Source: Chloroflexota bacterium
GTDB taxonomy: Bacteria; Chloroflexota; Anaerolineae; 4572-78
NCBI GenBank assembly: GCA_024278725.1
Contig: JAJRSQ010000406.1
Coordinates: forward strand, 1-17,972
DNA: 17,972 nt
Direction: 5' to 3'
Positions 5,720 to 12,908 of the stretch are shown here, piece after piece. Within the stretch, counting starts at the first letter, position 1. Each line of letters opens with the position of its first letter. The translations under genes were made by a program, and so were the position numbers. Under the pieces are notes generated by a model. The model saw nothing but the letters and a program-made list of their open reading frames with translations, was not told where the DNA came from and made no database searches.

Positions 5720-7603
5720 CTATCCCGCCAGCAGTGTCGCCACCAATGCGTCCACCTGCGCAATTTCAGCCGACAACGCCTCGAACAGCGCGGGCGTTTC
5801 CGACATTTCGCCCTCTCTGCCCGCCACTTCGAGCCGGTAGGCGAGGTCGGCGGCATTTTTCGCCGCCAGATAGATGAGCGTTCCCTTCAATTTGTGCGCC
5901 GATTGCCGCACCGCTTCGCTATCCCCGTCCGACACCGCCGCTTCGATGTCCGCCATCATGCTGTCCCGCTCTTCGGCATAACTGCGGAAAAGTTCAATCA
6001 TCAATTCTTCATCGCCGCCAATCATCTCCATCATTTCGTCCAGCTCAATTACCCCTTCAAATTCGGGGGGGATACCCGTGGCGGGTTCATTGCCGTTCTC
6101 GCCCGTGGATGGCGCAGGTTCCGGTTCGGGCGTCATTTTTGGCGCAGCCAACAGCGAATCCGCCGATTCCGGTTCAGGTTCAGGGGCGCGCACGGGCGGT
6201 TTTTCGGCGGCGGGGGTGGGGGATGTCGGTTCAACTTTGGTGGCTTCGTATGCCTCCAGCATCGTAATCACGCGGTCAATAATTTTCGAGGCATCCGCGC
6301 TTTTGACGACCACATCGTCCGCGCCCGCCTCCATTGCGCGGCGACGGGTTTCTTTCTGCTCATCCGCCGTGAACAGGACGAGCCGAATACCTTTATTGGC
6401 GGGGTCGGCGCGCACCTGCTGGCAAATTTCAATCCCGGAAAGAACGGGGAGCATAAAGTCAATCACCGCCGCGAGGGGTTTTTCGCGCAGAATTGTTTCC
6501 AGCCCGTCGCGCCCGTTGTCGGCGGTGATGGGTACGAAACCGCGCCGTTTGAAAAGACGCGCGTACAATCCCAGAATTGTGGGGTTATCGTCAATGATGA
6601 CCACCCGTTTTTCAGTGGCGGTATCTTCATCCGAAGATTTGGCGATGGATTCAACCATGAAGAGCCGGTCGCCCACGCGGATTTTGGTATCGGGTGGGGG
6701 GAGGATGGTATCTTTGTGCTTTCGGCGCAAGCCTAGAATATTTTGCTGCCAATTTTCGGTCACTTCGCCGGTTGTTTTGCCCGCAAACTCCGAGTCCTCT
6801 TCAACCAAAACCCATTTGGGCGGATTGTAAATCGGTTCGGTGGTGGGCATCACCGAGACCACCCCTGCCCCGCCGAGGACGGTGGTCGCCATTTTCTGCC
6901 CGGCGGAGATGAAGGGGGTCACAACTTTATCCGCGCCCGCCCGCAGAATTTTCTTTTCGGATGAAAGCTCATTGGCGCGGGAAACGATATACAGGGTCGG
7001 GTTCAGTTCGCGCGCGGTGAGGACTAAAAAGAGGTTATCGGGGTCGGAATTGAGGAGGGCGAGCAAGCCCTTCGCCCGTTTGATGCCCGCTTGCAACAGC
7101 ACTTCTTCATTCGTCGCGTCACCCTTCAGGAAGAGATAGCCCTTTTCCTTCATAATTTCATTGTGTTCCGGGTCAGTATCCAAAACAATGAACGGGGCAT
7201 TGGCTTCCACCAAGTTCTGCACCGCTCCCGTGCCCACCCTGCCGTAACCGCAAACGATGAAATGGTCGTTCAAAGCGTCGAGTTTTCTTTTGAGTCGTCT
7301 GGCTTCCATTTTGCCGCTCCATACCCCTTCAAATGCGCCAACCACCAACACCTGCCCGGCAAACGCCACCCCGGCAAAGCCCATGATAATCAGCACGATT
7401 GAAAATATCCACCCCGTGTGTGACAACGGTTGCACTTCGCCATAGCCCACCGTTGACATGGTGATGGCGGTCATATATGCGCCCTCAAGAAGGGTATACC
7501 CTTCCAGATAGACATACCCGAAGGTTCCCATGAAAAAAACAAAGGTGAGGTAGGCGATAACTGCCAGCAACCTGCGTTTGAGGGTATCGAAACTTTCATC
7601 CAT
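5720..7603 (-). CDS. Two-TM potassium channel fused to RCK (TrkA-N/C), response-regulator receiver and HPt domains
   Basis: The 627-residue protein starts at ATG 7603. Two membrane helices (about 13-32 and 64-91) flank a pore helix and the K+ selectivity filter TVGYG (51-55). A TrkA-N/RCK Rossmann domain follows (about 114-232, nucleotide loop GYGRVG at 119-124, preceded by HFIVC), then TrkA-C (about 250-320). This much is a standard MthK/Kch-like ligand-gated K+ channel. Unusually, it continues into a receiver domain (333-452) with the acidic pair D338/D339, phospho-acceptor D382, T412 and K434. A Pro/Glu-rich linker (456-512) leads to an HPt domain (518-627) with HKLKG, H570 being the phospho-site. 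No kinase core is present, so phosphate must come from a partner. A GTG 18 codons upstream (7657) is an alternative start with no visible Shine-Dalgarno. The ATG has only a weak GGTG. Likely role: K+ flux controlled by ligand and phosphorelay. Confidence 0.93.
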   Translation of the reverse strand: MDESFDTLKRRLLAVIAYLTFVFFMGTFGYVYLEGYTLLEGAYMTAITMSTVGYGEVQPLSHTGWIFSIVLIIMGFAGVAFAGQVLVVGAFEGVWSGKMEARRLKRKLDALNDHFIVCGYGRVGTGAVQNLVEANAPFIVLDTDPEHNEIMKEKGYLFLKGDATNEEVLLQAGIKRAKGLLALLNSDPDNLFLVLTARELNPTLYIVSRANELSSEKKILRAGADKVVTPFISAGQKMATTVLGGAGVVSVMPTTEPIYNPPKWVLVEEDSEFAGKTTGEVTENWQQNILGLRRKHKDTILPPPDTKIRVGDRLFMVESIAKSSDEDTATEKRVVIIDDNPTILGLYARLFKRRGFVPITADNGRDGLETILREKPLAAVIDFMLPVLSGIEICQQVRADPANKGIRLVLFTADEQKETRRRAMEAGADDVVVKSADASKIIDRVITMLEAYEATKVEPTSPTPAAEKPPVRAPEPEPESADSLLAAPKMTPEPEPAPSTGENGNEPATGIPPEFEGVIELDEMMEMIGGDEELMIELFRSYAEERDSMMADIEAAVSDGDSEAVRQSAHKLKGTLIYLAAKNAADLAYRLEVAGREGEMSETPALFEALSAEIAQVDALVATLLAG

Positions 7604-7676
7604 TGTGCAGCACCGTTTGCGGGGGCGCACGCGCGAAAATATCGCCGCGTGACGCACGGATTTTGGTGTTTTTACA

Positions 7677-7706
7677 ATTCTACCACAAAATTCGGGGATG
7701 TGTTGA
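7677..7706 (-). promoter_or_regulatory. Promoter of the K+ channel gene (extended -10)
   Basis: On the minus strand, -35 TCAACA (7706-7701) lies 18 bases before -10 TAGAAT (7682-7677), which is preceded by TGG, an extended -10. The start should be near 7670. That leaves a leader of about 67 bases for the ATG at 7603, or about 13 bases for the GTG at 7657. It lies in the 119-base gap after the binding-protein gene. Confidence 0.55.
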
Positions 7707-7722
7707 TTTCTTTACGTGCCTT

Positions 7723-9450
7723 TTACGGAGCTTCCGCCGCCAAATTCCAATCGGCGGCATTCCAGGTGATGGCATCATAAATATGCGGGGAAATTCCCTG
7801 TAACCGGCGGTTGATGATGTAATAATCGGGGAACGCCAGCAGCGGGATGGTGGGCAGGTCGGTATGCAGGGTGTCCGCCAGACGGCACAAAAGTTTTTGG
7901 CGGGCGGCATCGGGTTTGGGGGTGTAGAGGTCATCGAAAAGGGTGGTCAGCTCCAGATTCCGATAGCGCATCACGTTCAGTCCCGCCAGCGGGTCGTAGC
8001 GGGTGGGGATGGCGCGGGGGTCGTAAATATCGCGCAGGTAATCGGTGGGGTCAACGCCGAAATAGCCGTCATCCCACAGGTTGAGGTTGAAATTGCCGCG
8101 CATTTCCAGCCCGCGGTCAGTCCACGTGCCCCACAATTCCACCCCCTCTTTCGGTTTGGGGTGAATATTAATGCCGACGTCGTACACCATCCGCTCAATG
8201 CGGCGATGCGCCTTCGCCAGTGTGTCGCCAAATTCGGCATAATAGTAGCTGTCAAATTCCAACGGCGTGCCTTCCGCGGCGAATTTACATTGATGGCACT
8301 CGCGCGTGCCGTCGCCGTCTTCGTCCGTCCATCCCGCCGCCGTCAGGAGCGCGTCGGCTTTTTGCGGATTGAAGGAAAAACTTTCCAACCCGCATCCCAG
8401 CCGAAAGAGTTCATCGTCCACGGGCACTGCCCGATTGTTGAAGACATCGGCGTTCAGTTCCGCCACATTGATGGCGTACCGAATCGCCTGCCGCACACGG
8501 ACATCCGCCAAAAACGGATTGGGCTGGGACGCATCCGCAGACCCGGCGACGCTGAGATTCGGCACCAATTGCAGTACGAATCGGGGCGGGTCGGTTGCCG
8601 CAACCATCACCGATTCGCTATCGTCCGCCCGGCTCAAGAAGGGTTCCTCCGTCCACATATCCAGATGCGCCGTGCCGCGCTCCACCTGACGCGCGCGCCG
8701 TTCCGCGTCCGCTTCCACGGTGAAAACCAACTGTTCCGCCAGCGGACGGTCGGGAACCCAATAGTTCGGGTTCGGGTTGAACACCAACCGTTCACCCGGC
8801 ACCCATTCCGCCAGCACGAAGGGACCGGTGCTCACCGGGTCGAGGTTGCATTCCCATTGCAGCATCTCCGCGGGGTCGCCGCACTGGTGCGCGGGAAAAA
8901 CACCTGTGCCCTCGCCACCGAATTGCAATCGGTAATTGGGATAATATTCGCTATAGTACACAATTGCCGTCAAATCATCGGGCGTTTCAATTTTGGTAAT
9001 CAGGTCGAAGCCGGGGGCGTAAATGCCGCTTGCCTTGAGCGATTGCCACGTAAAAACCACATCCGCCGCCGTGAAGGGTTCGCCGTCGCTCCACCGCACG
9101 CCGGGGCGCAACCGCCACGTGACGGTCAGCCCGTCCTCGCTGATGCCGCCATTCTCGAAGGTGGGCACATCCGCCGCCAATTCGGGATAGTATGTACCGT
9201 CCGGCGCGATTTCCACCAGTGCGCCGAAAACCAGCTCGCCGATGAGTTCCTCATAGCCGGTGTCGTTGATGTAGGCGTTGAAACTGGGCGGGTTGATGGG
9301 GATGGGGACGACAATCGCGTTCGGACTGATGTCCACCACCCGCGCCAACGGCGGCAAAACGGTGGGCGTGGGAGTCGTTTCGATTTCAACCGGCGCAGAT
9401 TGGCACGCCGTCAACAGCATCAGCGCAAAGATGATGAGTATTTTTCGCAT
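7723..9450 (-). CDS. ABC transporter substrate-binding lipoprotein, family 5 (peptide/nickel/oligopeptide type)
   Basis: The 575-residue protein matches family 5 (DppA/OppA-like) periplasmic binding proteins in length and order. The ATG at 9450 gives a short lipoprotein signal (MRKILIIFALMLLTAC) with lipobox LTAC and lipidated C16. Upstream in-frame codons would bury this signal and read through the promoter, so they were rejected. A Pro/Thr linker follows, then family signatures: the GLTVTWRLRPGVRWSDGEPF segment (107-126), FTAADVVFTW (126-135), STGPFVLAEW (207-216), VRQAIRYAIN (319-328) and an AAGWTDEDGDG segment (371-381). Extra cysteines at 190/201 and a CHQC (385-388) may form disulfides or bind metal. 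The protein would sit tethered outside the membrane and deliver a ligand (probably a peptide or similar solute) to an ABC permease. No permease or ATPase genes are adjacent, so it is an orphan here and the ligand is unknown. Confidence 0.93.
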   Translation of the reverse strand: MRKILIIFALMLLTACQSAPVEIETTPTPTVLPPLARVVDISPNAIVVPIPINPPSFNAYINDTGYEELIGELVFGALVEIAPDGTYYPELAADVPTFENGGISEDGLTVTWRLRPGVRWSDGEPFTAADVVFTWQSLKASGIYAPGFDLITKIETPDDLTAIVYYSEYYPNYRLQFGGEGTGVFPAHQCGDPAEMLQWECNLDPVSTGPFVLAEWVPGERLVFNPNPNYWVPDRPLAEQLVFTVEADAERRARQVERGTAHLDMWTEEPFLSRADDSESVMVAATDPPRFVLQLVPNLSVAGSADASQPNPFLADVRVRQAIRYAINVAELNADVFNNRAVPVDDELFRLGCGLESFSFNPQKADALLTAAGWTDEDGDGTRECHQCKFAAEGTPLEFDSYYYAEFGDTLAKAHRRIERMVYDVGINIHPKPKEGVELWGTWTDRGLEMRGNFNLNLWDDGYFGVDPTDYLRDIYDPRAIPTRYDPLAGLNVMRYRNLELTTLFDDLYTPKPDAARQKLLCRLADTLHTDLPTIPLLAFPDYYIINRRLQGISPHIYDAITWNAADWNLAAEAP

Positions 9451-9480
9451 ACAGTGGTTTCCCGTCACAAATTTTAGGGA

Positions 9481-9509
9481 ATTGTAGCCCGATGCGGCGG
9501 CTTGCGCAA
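9481..9509 (-). promoter_or_regulatory. Promoter of the substrate-binding protein gene
   Basis: On the minus strand, -35 TTGCGC (9509-9504) and -10 TACAAT (9486-9481) are exactly 17 bases apart. The -10 matches at 5 of 6 positions. The predicted start near 9474 leaves a leader of about 24 bases before ATG 9450. The fold-back element ends 12 bases upstream of the -35. Confidence 0.6.
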
Positions 9510-9572
9510 TTTCGGGCAAAAAAATCCCCGGCATTCCAATAAGTCTCATCATAAAAACCGGTTGCCCATGTA

Positions 9573-9600
9573 GTAGGGGCACGCGGCTGCGTGCCCCTAC
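9573..9600. repeat. Palindrome 1 inside the fold-back element
   Basis: GTAGGGGCACGC (9573-9584) and GCGTGCCCCTAC (9589-9600) form a perfect 12-bp stem with a GGCT loop. The outer eight bases on each side are identical to those of palindrome 2. Confidence 0.8.
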
Positions 9601-9627
9601 AGAAAAGGAAGATTAGGCAAAACCGAG

Positions 9628-9655
9628 GTAGGGGCGGCTCGCGAGCCGCCCCTAC
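9628..9655. repeat. Palindrome 2 inside the fold-back element
   Basis: This is a perfect 28-bp palindrome with no spacer: the 14-base arm GTAGGGGCGGCTCG (9628-9641) is followed directly by its inverse (9642-9655). The core TCGCGA differs from palindrome 1 while the GTAGGGGC/GCCCCTAC arms are shared. From memory, similar GTAGGGGC palindromes recur between genes in many bacterial genomes. Confidence 0.85.
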
Positions 9656-9722
9656 GAAAGTTCCAAGATGAGACTTGTTGGAATGCCGGGGATTTGAATG
9701 ATGTTGTTGACTCCGCGAAGGA

Positions 9723-10922
9723 TTACAATTCACTGGTCATAATGAACAACGGTTTCATCTCGAATGATTTATAGAAGGGGCGCAGGCGTTCCGTATTGTA
9801 GTGTTCCCTCACGCTCACAAATTTTTTCTTGCTGGTAACCACGGTGACGGGCACATCATCATATCGCCCGTTTTTCAGCACAACCAGCCGCCCGTGGATG
9901 CCCTTCAAAATCAAATCGAGGGCGAGATTGCCATACGCCATCGGCACAATCGAATCGATGGCGTCGGGGTCGCCGGAGCGGACGAGATAGCCCAACTTCT
10001 GATTGATGACGTTCACCCGCTCGCCGTTGTTGAATTTGGGCGAAAGTTCCTTCAACCGCATCGACACCAGTTCGCCAATGCCGCCGAGCTTCGCGTGCCC
10101 GAACATATCTTTTTCCTGACTTTTGAAAATCATCTCCCCGCCGTCGAACATAGCGCCTTCGGAAACGAGGACAACCGCGTATTTGCTGGGATTTTTCCGG
10201 CGGTCATACGAAAGCACATCGGTGAGATGTTCAATATTGAATTGGAATTCCGGGATGACGCACCGATTCGCCGCCCCTGCCATCGTCGGCAGCATGGCGG
10301 TGAATCCGGCGTAACGCCCGAAGACCTCCAGCACCAAAAACCGCTCGTGAGACCCCGCCGAGGTGCGCAAGGCGTTGGTCATGGCGATGGTGCGCGTCAC
10401 GCAGGTGCTGAATCCGATACAATAATCCGTGCCCGGCACGTCATTGTCCATTGTTTTGGGGATGGCAACCACTTTCATCCCTTCCTGATAGAGGCGCACG
10501 GCGTAACTCAGCGTGTCGTCCCCGCCAATGGGGATGAGATAATCGAGCCCCAAAAATTCAATATTTTTCAACACTTCCGGCGTCAAATCATTCAATTCGT
10601 CATTATAGGTTTCCCGCAGATGTTCCGGCACGCGAATTTTCGGCACGTGGCTGGCGCGAGTGCGGGAAGTGTGCAAAAATGTGCCGCCGGTTCTGCCGGC
10701 TTTGTTCACAATGGTCTCGGAAAGTTCCTGAAAATTCCGGCTATTGTCCGCTTTTTTGTCGCGGATTAATTCGACCAGTCCCGCCCAGCCGCGCCGAATG
10801 CCGATGACTTTGTATCCTTCCCGCCGCGCTCGTACGGTAATTGCGCGAATGGCGGGGTTCAAGCCCGGCACATCCCCGCCGCCGGTTAAAATCCCGATGG
10901 TTCCCTTAAATTTTTTCGCCAT
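9723..10922 (-). CDS. pfp: 6-phosphofructokinase, predicted PPi-dependent
   Basis: The 399-residue protein belongs to the PfkA superfamily, which interconverts fructose 6-phosphate and fructose 1,6-bisphosphate. Visible motifs are the phosphoryl-donor loop GILTGGGDVPGLN (10-22), GGDDTLS (133-139), PKTMDND (155-161, with D159 the expected catalytic base), and EVFGRYAG (199-206). The second Asp of GGDD (D136) and K156 occupy positions that are Gly and Gly in ATP enzymes such as E. coli PfkA. Asp and Lys there are the established markers of PPi-dependent PFKs, so this is predicted to be reversible and PPi-using. Its start is preceded by AAGGAAGGG. It is the last gene of the minus-strand operon, 18 bases after the quinone oxidoreductase stop, and is followed by the fold-back element rather than a clear terminator. 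The donor preference is inferred from two residues, so an ATP-using enzyme is not excluded. Confidence 0.93.
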   Translation of the reverse strand: MAKKFKGTIGILTGGGDVPGLNPAIRAITVRARREGYKVIGIRRGWAGLVELIRDKKADNSRNFQELSETIVNKAGRTGGTFLHTSRTRASHVPKIRVPEHLRETYNDELNDLTPEVLKNIEFLGLDYLIPIGGDDTLSYAVRLYQEGMKVVAIPKTMDNDVPGTDYCIGFSTCVTRTIAMTNALRTSAGSHERFLVLEVFGRYAGFTAMLPTMAGAANRCVIPEFQFNIEHLTDVLSYDRRKNPSKYAVVLVSEGAMFDGGEMIFKSQEKDMFGHAKLGGIGELVSMRLKELSPKFNNGERVNVINQKLGYLVRSGDPDAIDSIVPMAYGNLALDLILKGIHGRLVVLKNGRYDDVPVTVVTSKKKFVSVREHYNTERLRPFYKSFEMKPLFIMTSEL

Positions 10923-10940
10923 AATTTCACCCTTCCTTCA

Positions 10941-11927
10941 TTAACTATGCACCACACGCAATACAATTTTCCCGATATTTTTATTTTCCGCCATTCGCCG
11001 GTGCGCGTCTTCCACCTGCTGAATGGAAAAGGTCGAATCCACCACCGGCTGAATGATGCCCGTCTCCATATCCGCCCAGAAACGCGACATAAACGCGCGG
11101 GTGATGTCGATTTTCTCCGCCACTGTGCGCGCCCGCAACACCGACCCGATGAGCCGCAACCGGCGGCGCAGAAGTGTCCACAGCCTCAGCGACACTTCTC
11201 CCCCGCTGAGGGTGGAAATGAAGACGATGCGCCCGCAGGTGTTGAGCAGATTCAGGTTGCGCTCAAAATAATCTGCGCCGACCATGTCCAAAATCACATC
11301 CACGCCCGCGCCGTCAAAGTGGGCGGGTACAACGACGGAAAAATCGTCCCGGCGGTAGTTTATCGCCAAGTCTGCGCCCAATTTACGGCAAAAAGCGACC
11401 TTCTCATCCGTGCCCGCCGTGGCGACGACGGTGCATCCGGCGCGATGCGCCAACTGGATGGCGGCTGTGCCCACGCCGCTCGCTCCGCCGTGAATCAACA
11501 CGGTTTCGCTCGGCTGCAGTGCTGCTTCCATGAAGAGATTGACAAACGCGGTGAGAAAGACCTCCGGCACGGCTGCCGCCTGTTCAAATGTCCAATTTTC
11601 GGGGATGGGAATGAGTAAATCGGCGGGCACGGCGACTTTCTCCGCGTATCCGCCGCCGGGCAGCAGCGCGCAGACGCGATCGCCCACCTGCCAGCCCGAA
11701 ACGCCCCGCCCCAGCGCGGCGATACGCCCCGCCATCTCCAGCCCCAAAATGTCGGACGCGCCGGGCGGGGGCGGGTAATTTCCGGCGCGCTGCATCAAAT
11801 CGGCGCGGTTGAGCGCGGTGGCAAAAACATCCACCAGCACCTCCCCCGCACCGAGGTCGGGGTCAGGCACGGTTTGCCACGCCAGCGGGTTATTCGGTTT
11901 GTCGGACTGCACCACAATTGCTTTCAT
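10941..11927 (-). CDS. NAD(P)H-dependent quinone oxidoreductase, zinc-free MDR family (TP53I3/PIG3-like)
   Basis: This is a 328-residue medium-chain dehydrogenase/reductase. The N-terminal GroES-like part contains NRADLMQRAGNYPPPPGASD (40-59) and LGLEMAG, the signature of the PIG3-type quinone oxidoreductase branch. The Rossmann part contains the nucleotide loop HGGASGVGTAAIQLA (146-160). The Cys/His zinc ligands of alcohol dehydrogenases are absent. The usual reaction is NAD(P)H-dependent reduction of quinones or enones in the cytoplasm, with the natural substrate often unknown. The ATG at 11927 lies 6 bases after the rhodanese stop, and its stop lies 18 bases before the phosphofructokinase start, so all are probably co-transcribed. 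The Shine-Dalgarno is weak, consistent with translational coupling. Confidence 0.92.
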   Translation of the reverse strand: MKAIVVQSDKPNNPLAWQTVPDPDLGAGEVLVDVFATALNRADLMQRAGNYPPPPGASDILGLEMAGRIAALGRGVSGWQVGDRVCALLPGGGYAEKVAVPADLLIPIPENWTFEQAAAVPEVFLTAFVNLFMEAALQPSETVLIHGGASGVGTAAIQLAHRAGCTVVATAGTDEKVAFCRKLGADLAINYRRDDFSVVVPAHFDGAGVDVILDMVGADYFERNLNLLNTCGRIVFISTLSGGEVSLRLWTLLRRRLRLIGSVLRARTVAEKIDITRAFMSRFWADMETGIIQPVVDSTFSIQQVEDAHRRMAENKNIGKIVLRVVHS

Positions 11928-11933
11928 TTTTCA

Positions 11934-12302
11934 TCACACCGAATTTCGTTCGATGGGCAAGCCCGCTTTCGTCCACGCCAGCATGCCGCCATCCAGCACC
12001 TTCACATCGGAAATTTCCTGCGCCAGCAAAAACCGCGCGGCGCGGGCACTGCGGCGACTGGTGCGGCACACCAGCACCAGCGGGCGGTCGGTCGGAATTT
12101 CCGCCAAACGCTGCTGAATCTCGTTCAGCGGGATGAGTTTCGCCTCGGCGATGTGCCCGTGAAAGCCAAACTCCTGCGCCGAGCGGACGTCAATCACCAC
12201 CGGCGGCGCGTCAGCGCGCAACGCCGCATTTAACTCCCCTACCGATAGCGTTGCCAGCGGTGGTTTGGGGGTAAAAAGAGATTTCAACCAATCAATCATC
12301 AT
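11934..12302 (-). CDS. Rhodanese-like domain protein
   Basis: This is a 122-residue single-domain rhodanese. VVIDVRSAQEF (35-45) is the conserved DVR motif. The active-site loop is CRTSRRS with C79 as the persulfide-forming cysteine, and VLDGGMLAW (102-110) is the typical C-terminal signature. The family moves sulfane sulfur from thiosulfate or persulfides to thiols. The N-terminal ~18 residues (MIDWLKSLFTPKPP) are amphipathic and may touch the membrane, though no full transmembrane helix is seen. The ATG overlaps the last 11 bases of the upstream membrane-protein gene and is preceded by GGTGA, suggesting coupled translation. Its sulfur donor and partner are unknown. Confidence 0.92.
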   Translation of the reverse strand: MMIDWLKSLFTPKPPLATLSVGELNAALRADAPPVVIDVRSAQEFGFHGHIAEAKLIPLNEIQQRLAEIPTDRPLVLVCRTSRRSARAARFLLAQEISDVKVLDGGMLAWTKAGLPIERNSV

Positions 12303-12660
12303 CGTTCACCAAAAATAAGCTTAAGACCGCGCTCACGATGCTGATGACGATACTGCCCCACAACGCGGGCGCGAACCCCGCCACGTAGAACATTCCGCCC
12401 ACCAGCCAACTGGTCAGCAACAACATCAACGCATTAATGATGAAGGTGAACAGCCCCAACGTCAGCACGGTGACCAAACAGGTTGTCAACTGCAAAATGG
12501 GTTTGATGATAGCGTTCACCAGCCCGAAAATCGCCGCGACGATGAGCAGGTTCACCAACGCTTTGGTCTCCCCGCCCGCCACATGAATGCCGGGAATGAG
12601 ATATGTTGCCACACCCAGCGCCACAGCGTTTATCACCCAGCGAGCAATAAATTTTGGCAT
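12292..12660 (-). CDS. Phage_holin_4_2 / YvlD-like four-helix membrane protein
   Basis: This is a 122-residue, very hydrophobic protein with four predicted membrane helices (about 6-26, 34-56, 59-86 and 97-118). The segment LVNAIIKPILQLTTCLVTVLTLGLF with its NAIIKP and TLGLFTFIINA signatures identifies the PF04020 family (also called YvlD-like or DUF360). Despite the name, members are chromosomal in most bacteria, and no phage genes are nearby. It ends in an acidic NDDD tail. It is the first gene of the operon that continues through rhodanese and quinone oxidoreductase to phosphofructokinase. AAGGA lies nine bases before the ATG. The molecular role is unknown; some relatives are linked to envelope stress. 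Confidence 0.9.
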   Translation of the reverse strand: MPKFIARWVINAVALGVATYLIPGIHVAGGETKALVNLLIVAAIFGLVNAIIKPILQLTTCLVTVLTLGLFTFIINALMLLLTSWLVGGMFYVAGFAPALWGSIVISIVSAVLSLFLVNDDD

Positions 12661-12698
12661 AAGCGTTTATCCTTTTTAAATTGTAGTTTCCCCGCGAC

Positions 12699-12728
12699 AG
12701 TATAGCACAACCCGCCCGTAATGCCCAA
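12699..12728 (-). promoter_or_regulatory. Promoter of the four-gene minus-strand operon (extended -10)
   Basis: On the minus strand the -10 TATACT (12704-12699) is preceded by TGC, an extended -10. A weak -35 is TTGGGC (12728-12723) at 18 bases or TGGGCA at 17. The start near 12692 gives a leader of about 32 bases. It faces away from the ppdK promoter, with the two -35 boxes about 40 bases apart. Confidence 0.6.
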
Positions 12729-12767
12729 TGAATTTTGTGATGAAACGCACCCAATCGCACTGAATAT

Positions 12768-12796
12768 TTGCAAAAAATATTTTGTACACCTATAAT
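12768..12796 (+). promoter_or_regulatory. Sigma70-type promoter of ppdK
   Basis: -35 TTGCAA (12768-12773) and a perfect -10 TATAAT (12791-12796) are separated by 17 bases. The start near 12803 gives a leader of about 105 bases. The leader opens with a small hairpin, AACAG-CACAG-CTGTT (12809-12823), contains CCTCAAATT twice (12827 and 12871), and ends in AAGGAGG seven bases before the ATG. No known riboswitch was recognised. Confidence 0.75.
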
Positions 12797-12908
12797 GACA
12801 GGCGGTTGAACAGCACAGCTGTTACCCCTCAAATTTCCACGCAATAGATAAGTCATCGCCGACTTTATAACCTCAAATTCATCATTTAAAATCCAAGGAG
12901 GATTCTAG

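Larger units (their letters stand above)
9522..9695. repeat. MITE-like fold-back element with 29-bp inverted ends and two internal palindromes
   Basis: The ends AAATCCCCGGCATTCC... (9522-9550) and its inverse (9667-9695) match at 28 of 29 positions. Inside are two palindromes that share GTAGGGGC...GCCCCTAC outer arms (9573-9600 and 9628-9655). The element is 174 bp with no coding capacity. No target-site duplication is obvious in the flanks. It lies between the phosphofructokinase stop and the promoter of the binding-protein gene. Its layout suggests a non-autonomous mobile element or a family of structured intergenic repeats. Confidence 0.7.

Noticed and set aside
5618..6736. A 372-codon plus-strand open frame
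   Set aside because: It is antisense to the receiver/HPt part of the channel fusion and begins inside that gene's terminator region.
7864..9477. A 537-codon plus-strand open frame
   Set aside because: It is the shadow of the substrate-binding protein gene, whose lipobox and family motifs are clear on the minus strand.
9451..9582. N-terminal extension of the substrate-binding protein by 44 codons
   Set aside because: It would run through the predicted promoter and the edge of the fold-back element and would bury a canonical lipoprotein signal.
9573..9655. The fold-back palindromes as ordinary rho-independent terminators of the phosphofructokinase operon
   Set aside because: Neither stem is followed by a proper T-run on either strand, and the symmetric nested layout is better explained as a repeat element. 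Partial termination cannot be excluded.
12292..12660. A prophage remnant suggested by the holin-family name
   Set aside because: PF04020 proteins are widespread chromosomal membrane proteins, and no other phage gene is in the window.
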